43,432 nucleotides of DNA from an uncultured Bacillota bacterium (GCA_902796855.1 CADBQN010000069.1:1-43432), one strand, 5' to 3'. Numbered from the stretch's first letter, positions 16,026 through 27,159 are shown. Program-made: numbers and translations. Notes: generated by a model not told the origin, from the letters alone.

Positions 16026-16793
16026 ATGAAAAAGAAAACCATCATCAACGGCCTGGAAGTCAGCTACATCGAAGAGGGCGAAGGCCGCCCGGTGCTGCTC
16101 CTTCACGGCTGGGGCTGCAACGGCGGCCACTGGCAGCCGCTGACCGACGCTTTAAAGGGTGAGTTCCGCGTCGTCGCCCCGGATCTGCCGGGCTTCGGCG
16201 AAAGCGAGGAACCGCCGGATACCTGGGGGACGGAGGAATACGCCGCCCTCATCGCCGCGCTGATGAAAGCGCTGGGCCTCGAAAAGCCGGTCATCGCCGG
16301 GCACTCCAACGGCGGCCGCGTCGCCATCAGCCTGGCCGCGAAGGGACTGGCGGAAAAGGTGATCCTGACGGACAGCGCCGGCATCAAGCCGCGCCGCTCC
16401 GCCTCGTACTACGCCAAGGTCTATTCCTATAAGGCGATGAAAAAAGCGCTGTCCCTGCCGGGCCTCCGCGGCAAAAAGGAGGAGATCCTGGAACGGCAGC
16501 GGAGCAAAAAAGGCTCCGCCGACTACAACGCCGCCTCGCCGACGATGCGGAGGATCCTCTCCACCGTCGTCAACGAGGACCTCACGCCGGAGCTCGACGC
16601 GATCCGCGTGCCGACACTCCTCGTCTGGGGCAGCGAGGACACGGCGACGCCGCTGAGCGATGGTGAGGAGATGGAAGGAATCTTAAAGAAGAACGGCGTC
16701 GACACGGCGCTCATCGTCTTCCCCGGCCGCGGCCACTTCGCCTTTCTGGAAGAAAAGAACCGCTTCATCAGCGTTTGCAAAGCCTTTATCTGA
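16026..16793 (+). CDS. Alpha/beta hydrolase, unknown substrate
   Basis: Cytoplasmic alpha/beta-hydrolase, 255 residues from ATG 16026; GTG 16020 is also possible, with AAGGA between the two spacings. The oxyanion region is LLLHGWGCNGGHW. The nucleophile elbow GHSNGG gives Ser94, the acid is Asp205 in WGSEDTATPL, and the base is His237 in GRGHFAF. The closest general type is the prolyl-aminopeptidase/epoxide-hydrolase-like group with a small lid. It lies 12 bp before a membrane MurF-like ligase and then a Ddl-type ligase, so the substrate may be a wall precursor, a D-amino-acid ester or a peptide. That is an inference from context only. Confidence 0.85.
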   Translation: MKKKTIINGLEVSYIEEGEGRPVLLLHGWGCNGGHWQPLTDALKGEFRVVAPDLPGFGESEEPPDTWGTEEYAALIAALMKALGLEKPVIAGHSNGGRVAISLAAKGLAEKVILTDSAGIKPRRSASYYAKVYSYKAMKKALSLPGLRGKKEEILERQRSKKGSADYNAASPTMRRILSTVVNEDLTPELDAIRVPTLLVWGSEDTATPLSDGEEMEGILKKNGVDTALIVFPGRGHFAFLEEKNRFISVCKAFI

Positions 16794-16805
16794 GGAGGTA
16801 TCACC

Positions 16806-18422
16806 ATGACTTATACAATCCTTTCCCTCGTCTGGATCGTCGCCGCGGTGCCCTATATGGTCTACGCCGTCGGCCGTCTCGCCGGGGAGCTCCATATGAT
16901 GCAGCAGAACACCTACCGCAACGACCGCTACGGCAGCTGGCTGAAGTCCAAGGGCAAACCGCGCTGGACCGATCTGCTGGCGCTGCTGGCGGCGGTGCCG
17001 CTGTTCCTCGGCGGCCTCGTTCCCGATCTCGTGGCCATCGTCCTCTGGGTGCTGGTCTATCTGATGTTCTTAAAGGGCCGCGACAAAACGCCGGCGAAAA
17101 AGCCTCTGGTTTTTACCGAGCGGGCCACCCGGCTCTACGTCGTCACCCTCGTCATCTTCTTTTTGCCCTCTCTCGCTCTGCTCTTCCTCGTCGTCGCCAA
17201 CTACGGCGCGGGGAACGCCGCCCGGGCGCTGTCGCTGATGATCTTGGCGGCGCTGCCCTTCGCCTCGCCTTTGTTCATGCTGGCCGCCAACACCCTGGCC
17301 CTTCCCTATGAGGAGCACAAGAAGGACCGCTACTTCGCCGAGGCCAAAGAGATCCTCGCCGGGGAAACGGACCTCCTCAAGGTGGCCATCACCGGCAGCT
17401 ACGGCAAGACCTCGGTCAAGCACGTCCTCAACCGCATGCTGGAAGAAAAATACTACACGCTGATGCCGCCGGGCTCCTACAACACGCCGATGGGCATCAC
17501 CCGGATCGTCCGGGAACAGCTGAAACCGATCCATCAGGCCTTCGTCACCGAAATGGGGGCGAAACAGCCCGGGGACATCGCCGAGCTCTGCGATCTCGTC
17601 GGCCCCCGTTACGGGCTGATCACCGCCCTCGGCGAGGCGCATTTAGAGTCCTTCGGTTCCTTTGAGAACATCGCCAAGACGAAATTCGAGCTCATCCACG
17701 CCCTTCCCGCCGACGGCATCGCCGTGCTGAACTTCGACGACGAAGCCATCCGCGCCCGGGCCGGGGAAGCTCCCTGCCGCGTCGTTTCCTACGGCCTTCA
17801 CGGTGAGGACCTCGATTTCTGGGCGGAAAACATCCGCTGCGGCGAACGGGGCATGACCTTTGTCCTCCACTCCAAAGAGGGCGCCGCCGAGGAAATGCAC
17901 ACCCGCCTTTTGGGAGAGCACAACGTTCTGAACATCGTCGGCGCCGCCGCCATGGCCCGGCAGTTCGGCCTTACCTATAAACAGCTGAAACGCGCCGTCG
18001 CCGCCCTGGCCCCGGTGGAACACCGGCTGGAACTGAAGACCACCGCCAACGGCCTCCACATCATCGACGACGCCTTTAACTCCAACCCCGCCGGCGCCGC
18101 CGCCGCCATGGACGTCCTCCGCCAAATCGAGGGCGGACGGAAGTTCCTCATCACCCCGGGTATGGTGGAGCTGGGCGAAAAGGAATTTGAGGAAAACAAA
18201 AAATTCGGCGGTCTCGCCGCCGCGGCCTGCGATTACATCGCTCTCGTCGGCGAACGGCAGACCGTTCCCGTCAAAGAGGGCGTCCTCGAGGCCGGGTTCC
18301 CCGAGGATCATCTCTTTGTGGCGAAGAACCTCAATGAGGCCAACACCTTTGTCTACGGCAAAACCCAAAAGGGCGATTACGTGCTCTACGAAAACGATCT
18401 GCCCGATACGTATAATGAATAA
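16806..18422 (+). CDS. Membrane-anchored MurF-like ligase (Mur ligase family)
   Basis: 538 residues. Residues 1-165 form a membrane domain with about four hydrophobic helices (near 4-24, 56-90, 109-132, 139-163) in place of the UDP-binding N-domain of normal MurF. From about 190 a Mur ligase catalytic core follows: P-loop ITGSYGKTSVKH (about 195-206), NTPMGITRIV, TEMGAKQPGDIAEL, then LLGEHNVLNIVGAAA and HRLELK...IIDDAFNSNP, which closely match MurF. MurF joins D-Ala-D-Ala to UDP-MurNAc-tripeptide using ATP. Here the substrate may instead be membrane-bound, such as a lipid-linked precursor. RBS GGAGG, ATG 16806. The adjacent Ddl-type gene (15 bp downstream) could supply the dipeptide. It may be the main MurF or a specialised second copy; the window cannot tell. 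Confidence 0.85.
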   Translation: MTYTILSLVWIVAAVPYMVYAVGRLAGELHMMQQNTYRNDRYGSWLKSKGKPRWTDLLALLAAVPLFLGGLVPDLVAIVLWVLVYLMFLKGRDKTPAKKPLVFTERATRLYVVTLVIFFLPSLALLFLVVANYGAGNAARALSLMILAALPFASPLFMLAANTLALPYEEHKKDRYFAEAKEILAGETDLLKVAITGSYGKTSVKHVLNRMLEEKYYTLMPPGSYNTPMGITRIVREQLKPIHQAFVTEMGAKQPGDIAELCDLVGPRYGLITALGEAHLESFGSFENIAKTKFELIHALPADGIAVLNFDDEAIRARAGEAPCRVVSYGLHGEDLDFWAENIRCGERGMTFVLHSKEGAAEEMHTRLLGEHNVLNIVGAAAMARQFGLTYKQLKRAVAALAPVEHRLELKTTANGLHIIDDAFNSNPAGAAAAMDVLRQIEGGRKFLITPGMVELGEKEFEENKKFGGLAAAACDYIALVGERQTVPVKEGVLEAGFPEDHLFVAKNLNEANTFVYGKTQKGDYVLYENDLPDTYNE

Positions 18423-18437
18423 GGAGGAGCTAACACT

Positions 18438-19607
18438 ATGAAAACAACAGTCGGCGTTATCTTCGGATTTCCTTCCGTCGAGCATGAGGTGGCGATCATC
18501 TCCGCCCTTCAGGCCATGCACTCCCTGGACGATAAAAAATACGACGTCTTCCCGATCTACGTCAGCAAGGAAGGCGACTGGTACTGGGGCGAGGCGCTGA
18601 CGGACATCGAGCGCTTCAAGGACATCGACGGCCTTCTCACCGAGTGCGAGAAGATCATCGTCTCCCCCAACGCCGAAGACGGCACCGTCTTCGTCTACCC
18701 CCGCTCTTTCCTGAACAAAAAGCCCCTCGCCGTCATCGACGTCTTTCTGCCGGTCTGCCACGGCGCCTACGGGGAAGACGGCTGCCTCCAGGGCTATCTG
18801 GAGCTGACCGGCATTCCCTTTACCGGGCCGTCGGTGATGGCCGCCGCCGCCGCCATGGATAAGGTGACGCAGAAAGCCCTCTGCAAAATGGGGGGCGTGC
18901 CGGTGCTGGACTGCTTCTGGTTCTATTCCGCCCAGTGGGGCGACGGCGAGGACGACATCGTCGCCTACATTGAGCGGAAATTCACCTATCCCGTCATCGT
19001 CAAACCGGCGAACCTCGGTTCCAGCATCGGCATTAAGATCGCCGCCGACCGGGAAGAACTGACCGAAGCCATCGAGACGGCGACGCAGTACGACGATAAA
19101 GTCCTGGTGGAGCACGCCATCGAGCACCTGCGGGAAATCAACGTCGCCGTCCTCGGCGACGCCTGCCGCGCCGAAGTCTCCGAGCTGGAGGAACCGCTCA
19201 ACGCCGGGGAAATTCTGTCTTTCTCCGATAAATACCTGCAGGAGGACGGCGGCAAGTCTTCGGGCATGGCGTCGCTGAAACGGCGCATCCCCGCCGACAT
19301 CCCCGAGGAAACGGCGGAGCGGATCCGCAACTACGCCCTGGATACCTTCTACTGCATGGAAGGGCAGGGGGTGTGGCGCCTCGACTTCATGATCGACGAG
19401 GACAACGGCAAGGTCTACCTCAACGAGGTGAACCCGATCCCCGGCTCCCTTTCCTTCTATCTCTGGGAACCGAAGGGCGTGCCCTATCCCGTCCTGCTGG
19501 ACCGCCTGATTCAGATTGCCCTCCGCTCCAAACAGCGGAGCAAGAACCGCATTTCCTCCTTTACCAGCAACATCCTGGCCCAGGGAGGCTTTAAAGGGAA
19601 AAAATAA
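18438..19607 (+). CDS. D-alanine--D-alanine ligase family protein (divergent Ddl)
   Basis: ATP-grasp ligase joining two D-alanines, 389 residues and slightly longer than usual. Landmarks: Glu15 in PSVEHEVAIISA; VCHGAYGEDGCLQGYLEL; Lys189 in VKPANLGSSIGI; Asp316 in RLDFMID; Glu330/Asn332 in YLNEVNPIPGS. The omega loop keeps Asp264-Lys265-Tyr266. In Ddl the Lys-Tyr pair favours D-Ala-D-Ala, whereas D-Ala-D-Lac enzymes carry Phe at the Tyr position. The C-terminal NPIPGSLSFYLW differs from the usual NTMPGFT, so the enzyme is a distinct branch. It begins 15 bp after the membrane MurF-like gene, with an excellent RBS (AAGGAGG). dprA follows immediately after its stop. Confidence 0.88.
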   Translation: MKTTVGVIFGFPSVEHEVAIISALQAMHSLDDKKYDVFPIYVSKEGDWYWGEALTDIERFKDIDGLLTECEKIIVSPNAEDGTVFVYPRSFLNKKPLAVIDVFLPVCHGAYGEDGCLQGYLELTGIPFTGPSVMAAAAAMDKVTQKALCKMGGVPVLDCFWFYSAQWGDGEDDIVAYIERKFTYPVIVKPANLGSSIGIKIAADREELTEAIETATQYDDKVLVEHAIEHLREINVAVLGDACRAEVSELEEPLNAGEILSFSDKYLQEDGGKSSGMASLKRRIPADIPEETAERIRNYALDTFYCMEGQGVWRLDFMIDEDNGKVYLNEVNPIPGSLSFYLWEPKGVPYPVLLDRLIQIALRSKQRSKNRISSFTSNILAQGGFKGKK

Positions 19608-20720
19608 ATGGAAGGCCGGGACGTGAAGTACCTGATCGCTCTGGGTCAGGTCGACGAGATGGAACAAAAGCACATCGCCGCGCTGACGGATTATTTCGGC
19701 GACGCCGAGACCGCCTGGAAATCGCCGCGCCTCTGGCGGCGGGCCCTGCGGCTGAAAGAGAGCCGGCTGGAACAGATGACCGCCTCCCGCGCGGGTCTGG
19801 ACCCCGACGCCATCGACGCTTACCGCCGAAGCCTCGGCGTAAAGATCACCGTCTCCTCCGACGCTGATTTCCCCGCGTTTCTGCGGAACGTCACCGATCC
19901 GCCCCGGTTCCTCTATTACCTCGGCGCGCTGCCGCCGCCGGAGCGGCTCAGCGTCGCCGTCGTCGGCGCCAGGAACTGCGGCGACTACGGCCGCGACACG
20001 GTGAATCAAATCGTCACCGACCTGGTGACAAAGGCCGGCGTCCACATCGTCAGCGGCATGGCCGAGGGCATCGACGGCGCAGCCCACCGGGCGGCGCTCA
20101 GCGCCGGCGGCTTCACCACGGCGGTGCTGGGCAGCGGCGTCGACGTCGTCTATCCCCCCTGTCACCGCGGGCTCTATCGGGAAATCGCCGCCAAAGGCTG
20201 CGTCCTCAGCGAGTATCCCTTTGGCTGCCCGGCGCTGAAACATCACTTTCCCCGCCGCAACCGCCTCATCAGCGGCCTCGCCGACGGCGTCCTCGTCGCC
20301 GAGGCGCGGCGCAAAAGCGGCACCCTCCACACCGTCGGCCACGGCCTGGAGCAGGGGAAAAACATCTACGCCATCCCCGGCTCCGTCTTTTCGCCGCTGA
20401 GCGGCCTGCCCCACTATCTCATCGAGATGGGCGAGGCCAAATTTACCGCCTGCGCCGACGATATCTTAGAGGACTTCCTCGGCGTCGGCTTTGCCGCCGA
20501 ACGGGAAAGCGGCGGCGAACGGGATCTGACGGCCCTCGCCTCCGACGGGGCGGAGCGCGCCGTTCTGGCGGAGCTCGCCAAGGGCCGCCGCGGCTTCGAC
20601 GAGCTCCTGGACATTTCCGGCCTTTCGGCTCCGGCGCTGACTTCCTTTCTCACCCTCCTCGAGATCGAGGGCGCGGTGAGGGAAACGCCGGGCAATACCT
20701 ATACGCTAACGAATTCATAA
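19608..20720 (+). CDS. dprA: DNA-processing protein DprA (Smf)
   Basis: Binds incoming single-stranded DNA and loads RecA during transformation. 370 residues. The Rossmann-like DprA core has VVGARNCGDYG (about 118-128), SGMAEGIDGAAHRAAL, then FPRRNRLISGLADGVLVAEA and HTVGHGLEQGKNIYAIPGS. An N-terminal SAM-like/HhH region and a C-terminal winged helix (about 310-365, ELLDISGLSAPALTSFLTLLEIEGAV) are present. ATG 19608 directly follows the ddl stop (AAAGGGAA upstream). GTG 19623 is an alternative start. Together with comM it suggests natural transformability, though the core uptake genes are not in the window. Confidence 0.96.
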   Translation: MEGRDVKYLIALGQVDEMEQKHIAALTDYFGDAETAWKSPRLWRRALRLKESRLEQMTASRAGLDPDAIDAYRRSLGVKITVSSDADFPAFLRNVTDPPRFLYYLGALPPPERLSVAVVGARNCGDYGRDTVNQIVTDLVTKAGVHIVSGMAEGIDGAAHRAALSAGGFTTAVLGSGVDVVYPPCHRGLYREIAAKGCVLSEYPFGCPALKHHFPRRNRLISGLADGVLVAEARRKSGTLHTVGHGLEQGKNIYAIPGSVFSPLSGLPHYLIEMGEAKFTACADDILEDFLGVGFAAERESGGERDLTALASDGAERAVLAELAKGRRGFDELLDISGLSAPALTSFLTLLEIEGAVRETPGNTYTLTNS

Positions 20721-20736
20721 TTGAGGTGCAACGTAA

Positions 20737-22983
20737 ATGAGCAAATATCTGGTCGTTGTCGAATCGCCGACCAAAGCCAAAACCATCGGCAAACTGCTGG
20801 GAAAGAACTATAAAGTCGTCTCCTCCATGGGCCACGTCCGCGACCTGCCCAAGAGCAAGCTGGGCATCGACGTGGAGAACGGTTTCGAGCCCCACTATAT
20901 CACGATCCGGGGCAAGGGCGAGCTGCTGAAAGACCTGAAAAAAGCCGCGAAAGCCGCGGATAAAGTCTACTACGCCGCCGACCCCGACCGCGAAGGGGAA
21001 GCCATCGCCTGGCATTTAAAACAATATCTGGAAGGGAACAAGGACGGCGTCGACCCCCATCCCGAGGAGCTCTGCCGCATCGAGTTCAACGAGATCACCA
21101 AAGACGCCATCAGGAACGCGGTGAAACATCCCCGCGCCATCGACCTCGACCGCTTCTACGCCCAGCAGAGCCGCCGCGTCCTTGACCGCCTCGTCGGCTA
21201 CAAGATCAGCCCGCTGCTCTGGCGCAAGGTGCGCAAGGGCCTCTCCGCCGGGCGTGTCCAGAGCGTCGCCGTCCGCCTGATCTGCGAGCGGCAGAAGGAG
21301 ATCGACGACTTCAAGCCGGAAGAATACTGGTCGCTGGAAGCCGATTTCCGCCACGGGAACAGCGTCTTCACCGCCAAGCTGGCGAAGATCGCCGGGAAAA
21401 AGGCGGAGATCCCCGACGAAGCGCGGATGAACGATGTCTTAAAGAGCCTGGAGAACGTCGGCTATACCGTTTCTTCGGTGCAGAAAAAGAAAAAGCTCAA
21501 ATCGCCGCCGCCGGCCTTCACCACCAGCGCCCTCCAGCAGGAGGCCAACCAGAAGCTGAACCTCACCGCCAAGCGGACGATGCAGATCGCTCAGCAGCTC
21601 TACGAGGGCATTTCCATCAACGGCAGCAACGTCGGTCTCATCACCTACATGCGCACCGACTCCGTCCGCGTGGCCGCTCCGGCTCAGGACGAGGCGCTGG
21701 CCTACATCGAGGAGACCTACGGTGAGCAATACCGCCCGGCAACGCCGCGGCGCTACGCCGTGGCCGCCAACGCCCAGAACGCCCACGAGGCCATCCGCCC
21801 CACCTCGGCGCTGCGCTCCCCGGCCTCCATCAAGGACAGCCTGACCCAGCCCCAGTACCGCCTCTATAAGCTGATCTGGGAGCGGTTCATCGCCAGCCAG
21901 ATGGCGGACGCCGATATCCTGAACACCACCTTTGACATCACCGGCGGCGACTGCCTCTTCCGCGCCAGCGGCAGCATCGTGGTCTTCCCCGGTTACATGA
22001 AGCTCTATAAGAGCGAGAACAAAAACGACGAACTGCCCGAAGCGGCCAAAGGCGACGCCCTGACCCTGGTGAAGTTCGACCCCCAGCAGCACTTCACTCA
22101 GGCGCCGCCGGCCTATACCGAAGCGACGCTCATCAAGACGCTGGAAAAGAAGGGCATCGGCCGCCCCTCGACCTACGTTTCCATCATCGAGACCATCGTG
22201 GCCAGAGGCTACGTCTCCCGCCGGGACAAGACATTCCACCCCACGGAGCTGGGCTCCCTCGTCAACGATATGCTGATGGAGCACTTCCCCGACATCCTCA
22301 ACGTGGAATTTACCGCTAAGATGGAAAACGAGCTCGATAAGGTGGAAGAGGGCGACCTCGACTGGCGCGCCGTCCTCCGCGGGTTCTACGGCCCCTTTTC
22401 CGAATCGCTGGAAAAAGCCGAGGAAGCCATCGGCGACGTGGAACTCGTCGACGAGGTCTCCGACGTCATCTGCGAGAACTGCGGCCGCAACATGGTCTAT
22501 AAAATGGGGCGCTACGGGCGGTTTTTAGCCTGCCCCGGCTATCCCGAGTGCAAAAACGTCAAGTCCGTGGACAAGGACGGCAACGTCGAGGAAACGACCC
22601 TCGGCGAAAGCGACGTCACCTGCGAAAAGTGCGGCCGCAAAATGGTGCTGAAAAAGGGCCGCTACGGCAAGTTCTTGGCCTGCCCCGGTTTTCCCGAGTG
22701 CAAAAACGTCAAATCCATCGACGAGGAGATCGGCGTCACCTGCACCGAGTGCGGCGGCGCCCTCGTGAAAAAGCGCGGCAAGCGCGGCCGCGTCTTCTAC
22801 GGCTGCAAAAACTATCCTCAGTGCCGGACGGCCTATTGGAACCTGCCGCTGAACGATGTCTGCCCCGACTGCGGCCGTCACCTCGTGGAAAAGACCGACA
22901 AGAGCGGCAAAAAGATCATCTTCTGCGAAAACAAGGAATGCCCCTCCCAGCGAAAGACCGGGAAGGGGAAAGGGAGTAAATAA
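20737..22983 (+). CDS. topA: DNA topoisomerase I
   Basis: Type IA topoisomerase relaxing negative supercoils. 748 residues. The N-terminal Toprim domain begins LVVVESPTKAKTIGK and includes AADPDREGEAIAWHL. The active-site Tyr is in GLITYMRTDSVR. Three Topo_C zinc ribbons of the type CENCG..MVYKMGRYGRFLACPGYPEC are followed by a fourth Cys-rich repeat (CPDCGRHLVEK...CENKECPSQ), giving four zinc-binding units, and then a Lys-rich tail. ATG 20737 follows GAGGTG. It lies in the conserved dprA-topA-trmFO-xerC order. Confidence 0.98.
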   Translation: MSKYLVVVESPTKAKTIGKLLGKNYKVVSSMGHVRDLPKSKLGIDVENGFEPHYITIRGKGELLKDLKKAAKAADKVYYAADPDREGEAIAWHLKQYLEGNKDGVDPHPEELCRIEFNEITKDAIRNAVKHPRAIDLDRFYAQQSRRVLDRLVGYKISPLLWRKVRKGLSAGRVQSVAVRLICERQKEIDDFKPEEYWSLEADFRHGNSVFTAKLAKIAGKKAEIPDEARMNDVLKSLENVGYTVSSVQKKKKLKSPPPAFTTSALQQEANQKLNLTAKRTMQIAQQLYEGISINGSNVGLITYMRTDSVRVAAPAQDEALAYIEETYGEQYRPATPRRYAVAANAQNAHEAIRPTSALRSPASIKDSLTQPQYRLYKLIWERFIASQMADADILNTTFDITGGDCLFRASGSIVVFPGYMKLYKSENKNDELPEAAKGDALTLVKFDPQQHFTQAPPAYTEATLIKTLEKKGIGRPSTYVSIIETIVARGYVSRRDKTFHPTELGSLVNDMLMEHFPDILNVEFTAKMENELDKVEEGDLDWRAVLRGFYGPFSESLEKAEEAIGDVELVDEVSDVICENCGRNMVYKMGRYGRFLACPGYPECKNVKSVDKDGNVEETTLGESDVTCEKCGRKMVLKKGRYGKFLACPGFPECKNVKSIDEEIGVTCTECGGALVKKRGKRGRVFYGCKNYPQCRTAYWNLPLNDVCPDCGRHLVEKTDKSGKKIIFCENKECPSQRKTGKGKGSK

Positions 22984-22992
22984 GGAAACGCT

Positions 22993-24294
22993 ATGAGTAA
23001 AGTTACGATCATCGGCGGCGGCCTCGCCGGTTCCGAAGCCGCCTGGCAGCTGGCGCGCCGCGGTCACGACGTCCGCGTCTTTGAGATGCGCCCGGCGACG
23101 ATGACCCCGGCGCACAAGACCGGGGGCCTGGCGGAGCTGGTGTGCAGCAACTCCTTCCGCGCCGCCAACGTAGAAAACGCCGTCGGCCTGCTCAAAGAGG
23201 AAATGCGCCGTCTCGACTCGCTGATCATGACGGCGGCGGACGCCGCCCGGGTGCCCGCCGGCGGCTGTCTCGCCGTGGACCGGGTGGCTTTTTCCGCCCT
23301 GATTGAGGAAAAACTCGCCGCCACGGGGAAGGTGGAGATCGTCCGCGAGGAAGTCACCGCCATTCCCGACGACGACATCGTCATCGTCGCCACCGGCCCT
23401 CTCACGGCCCCGGCCCTCGCCGAGGAGCTGGGTAAACTCGCCGGCCGGGAGGATCTCTATTTCTACGACGCCGTGGCGCCCATCGTCTCCGGGGAGTCCG
23501 TCAACATGGACGTGGCCTTTTTCGCCTCCCGCTACGACAAGGGCGACGCCGACTACATCAACTGCCCGATGACGAAAGAGGAGTACGACGCCTTTTACGA
23601 AGCCATCGTCAGCGCCAGGCTCTATGAGCCCCACGGTTTTGAGAAGATCAAATTCTTCGAGGGCTGCATGCCCATGGAAGAAATGGCCGCCCGGGGCCGG
23701 GAAACGATGTGCCACGGCCCCTTAAAGCCCGTGGGCCTCGTCGACCCCCGCACCGGGGAGATGCCCTACGCCGTGGTGCAGCTCCGCCGGGAGGACAACG
23801 AAGGCCAGCTCTATAACATGGTGGGCTTCCAGACCCATCTGCTCCGCGGCGAGCAGGAACGGGTCTTTCGGATGATCCCCGGCCTGGAAAAGGCCGAGTT
23901 CCTCCGCTACGGCATGATCCACCGCAACACCTACATCCACTCACCGAAGATCCTCGACGCCACGATGGAAGCGCGGCACCGTCCGGGGCTCTTCTTCGCC
24001 GGTCAGCTCACCGGCGTGGAGGGGTACGTGGAATCCTCCGCCAACGGTCTGCTGGCGGGGATCAACGCCGCCCGCCGCGCCGAGGGGAGGGAACTCGTCC
24101 TCTTCCCGGCGGAAACGGCCATCGGCGCCCTGGCGCGGTACGTCTCCACCGGCGGCAGCGGCAAATTCGACCCGATGAACATCACCTTCGGCCTGATGCC
24201 GCCGCTGACGGAGCGGATCCGCAAAAAAAAGGAAAAGAACGCCAAGATTGCCGCTCGGTCACTGGAAATCCTCAAAACCATCGACGTTTCGTAA
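22993..24294 (+). CDS. trmFO: Methylenetetrahydrofolate--tRNA-(uracil-5-)-methyltransferase TrmFO
   Basis: FAD- and methylene-THF-dependent formation of ribothymidine at tRNA position 54. 433 residues, the usual length. The FAD-binding Rossmann motif is VTIIGGGLAGSEAAWQLARRG at the N-terminus. The conserved ELVCSNSFRA, FEGCMPMEEMAARG and FAGQLTGVEGYVESSANGLLAG are all present. ATG 22993 lies 9 bp after topA. The position between topA and xerC is standard in Firmicutes. Confidence 0.97.
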   Translation: MSKVTIIGGGLAGSEAAWQLARRGHDVRVFEMRPATMTPAHKTGGLAELVCSNSFRAANVENAVGLLKEEMRRLDSLIMTAADAARVPAGGCLAVDRVAFSALIEEKLAATGKVEIVREEVTAIPDDDIVIVATGPLTAPALAEELGKLAGREDLYFYDAVAPIVSGESVNMDVAFFASRYDKGDADYINCPMTKEEYDAFYEAIVSARLYEPHGFEKIKFFEGCMPMEEMAARGRETMCHGPLKPVGLVDPRTGEMPYAVVQLRREDNEGQLYNMVGFQTHLLRGEQERVFRMIPGLEKAEFLRYGMIHRNTYIHSPKILDATMEARHRPGLFFAGQLTGVEGYVESSANGLLAGINAARRAEGRELVLFPAETAIGALARYVSTGGSGKFDPMNITFGLMPPLTERIRKKKEKNAKIAARSLEILKTIDVS

Positions 24295-24342
24295 CGGAAT
24301 CACACCGAAACCGTGCTATAAAAGGAGAAGGGAGGCGATGAC

Positions 24343-25248
24343 GTGGCGCGGCTCTTTCAGGAATATCTGACATACCTTGCCGGGGAAAAGAACGCCTCGG
24401 CGCACACGATCACCGCCTACCGCAAAGATCTGGAAGATTACTTCGCCTACCTCGCCGAACGCGGCATGGCCGAGACCGACGCCGACCATCTGACGATCCG
24501 CCGCTATCTGGCGGTGCTTCGGGACAGGGGCATTTCCAAAAACTCCGTGGCCCGGAAGATGTCGTCCCTCCGCAGCTACTACCGGTTCCTCATCCGTGAG
24601 AACGTCCTCGCGGACAACCCGCTGACGCTGGTCTCCACGCCGAAGGAAACGAAAAAGCTGCCGAAATTCGTCCACTACGAGGACATCCGCTCCCTTCTGG
24701 CCCTCCCCGACAACAGCCCGGCGGGGCTTCGGGACAGCGCCATCATGGAACTGCTCTACGGCGGCGGGCTCCGCGTCTCGGAGCTCTGCGGCCTCACCCT
24801 CGACCGGCTTAACCTCAGCGTCCGTTCCGTCCGTGTCCTCGGCAAGGGGACAAAGGAGCGGATCGTGCCCCTGGGCGAACCCGCCGCCGCGGCCCTCGCC
24901 GAATATCTGGAAAAAGGCCGCCCTGCTTTGGTGAAGCCGGAGCGGGCCGAGGAGACCGGCGTCTTTCTGAACCAGCGCAACGGCGGCGTCCTCACCACCC
25001 GGGCCGTCCGGGATATCCTCGACAAATACGTGAACCGCCTCTCGGCGACGCTGAAGGTCAGCCCCCACATGCTCCGCCATTCCTACGCCACCCATATGCT
25101 GGAGAACGGCGCGGACATCCGCATCATTCAGGAGCTCCTCGGCCACGAGCGGCTGTCCACCACCCAGATCTACACCCATATCACGAAATCCCGGATGATG
25201 GAAATCTACCGCGAGACCCATCCCCGGGGCCAGGAAAAGGAGAACTAA
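24343..25248 (+). CDS. xerC: Tyrosine recombinase XerC
   Basis: Resolves chromosome dimers at dif with XerD, or alone. 301 residues from GTG 24343, which has GGGAGG 7 bases upstream. An N-terminal SAM-like core-binding domain spans 1-95. The catalytic residues of the tyrosine recombinase fold are all present: Arg144 (GGGLRVSEL), Lys168 (GKGTKER), His242 and Arg245 ([11 protein letters not shown]), His268 (LLGHERL) and nucleophile Tyr277 (TQIYTH). The genomic place (trmFO-xerC-hslV) identifies it as housekeeping XerC rather than a phage integrase. Its TAA overlaps the hslV ATG by one base. Confidence 0.95.
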   Translation: MARLFQEYLTYLAGEKNASAHTITAYRKDLEDYFAYLAERGMAETDADHLTIRRYLAVLRDRGISKNSVARKMSSLRSYYRFLIRENVLADNPLTLVSTPKETKKLPKFVHYEDIRSLLALPDNSPAGLRDSAIMELLYGGGLRVSELCGLTLDRLNLSVRSVRVLGKGTKERIVPLGEPAAAALAEYLEKGRPALVKPERAEETGVFLNQRNGGVLTTRAVRDILDKYVNRLSATLKVSPHMLRHSYATHMLENGADIRIIQELLGHERLSTTQIYTHITKSRMMEIYRETHPRGQEKEN

Positions 25249-25799
25249 TGGCGCAATCCTCTCAATTTGAAGCCACCACCATCATCGGCGTCAGCCGGAA
25301 CGGCGAGACCGCCGTGGCCGGCGACGGTCAGGTGACGATGGGCAATTCCATGATCATGAAAAACGGCGCGCGGAAGGTGCGCCGTCTCTACAACGGCAGG
25401 GTCGTCGCCGGTTTCGCCGGCGCCGTGGCCGACGCCTTCACCCTCTTCGATAAATTCGAGGCCAAGCTCAACGAGCACCGGGGCAACCTGACCCGGGCCT
25501 CGGTGGAGCTGGTGCGGGAATGGCGCACCGACAAGATCCTGCAAAAGCTGGAAGCCATGATGATCGTGGCCAACGACGAAAGCATGCTGATCATCTCCGG
25601 CAGCGGCGAGATCATCGAGCCCGACGACGGCGTCGTGGCCATCGGCAGCGGCGGGCCCTACGCTCTGGCCGCCGCCAAGGCGCTCCTGGCCCACAGCGAC
25701 CTCTCCGCCGCGGACATCGCCGCCGAGGCCATGAAGATCGCCTCGGGCATCTGCGTCTTTACCAACGATCACATCATCGTGGAAAGGATCGGGGAATAA
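25248..25799 (+). CDS. hslV: ATP-dependent protease subunit HslV (ClpQ)
   Basis: Proteolytic subunit of the HslUV two-component protease. 183 residues. The catalytic N-terminal Thr after processing is expected at the first Thr of [12 protein letters not shown] (residue 10), followed by [10 protein letters not shown] and the GSGG(P)YALAAAKAL stretch. The propeptide is thus nine residues, a little longer than in many homologues. The start overlaps the xerC stop by one base. hslU follows after 3 bp, forming the standard pair. Confidence 0.97.
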   Translation: MAQSSQFEATTIIGVSRNGETAVAGDGQVTMGNSMIMKNGARKVRRLYNGRVVAGFAGAVADAFTLFDKFEAKLNEHRGNLTRASVELVREWRTDKILQKLEAMMIVANDESMLIISGSGEIIEPDDGVVAIGSGGPYALAAAKALLAHSDLSAADIAAEAMKIASGICVFTNDHIIVERIGE

Positions 25800-25802
25800 A
25801 GG

Positions 25803-27149
<1,347 letters not shown>

Positions 27150-27159
27150 TGCCGAAAAA

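Noticed and set aside
24343-25248. Tyrosine recombinase considered as an integrase of a mobile element
   Set aside because: Position between trmFO and hslV, normal length and neighbours identify it as housekeeping XerC. No element boundaries surround it.
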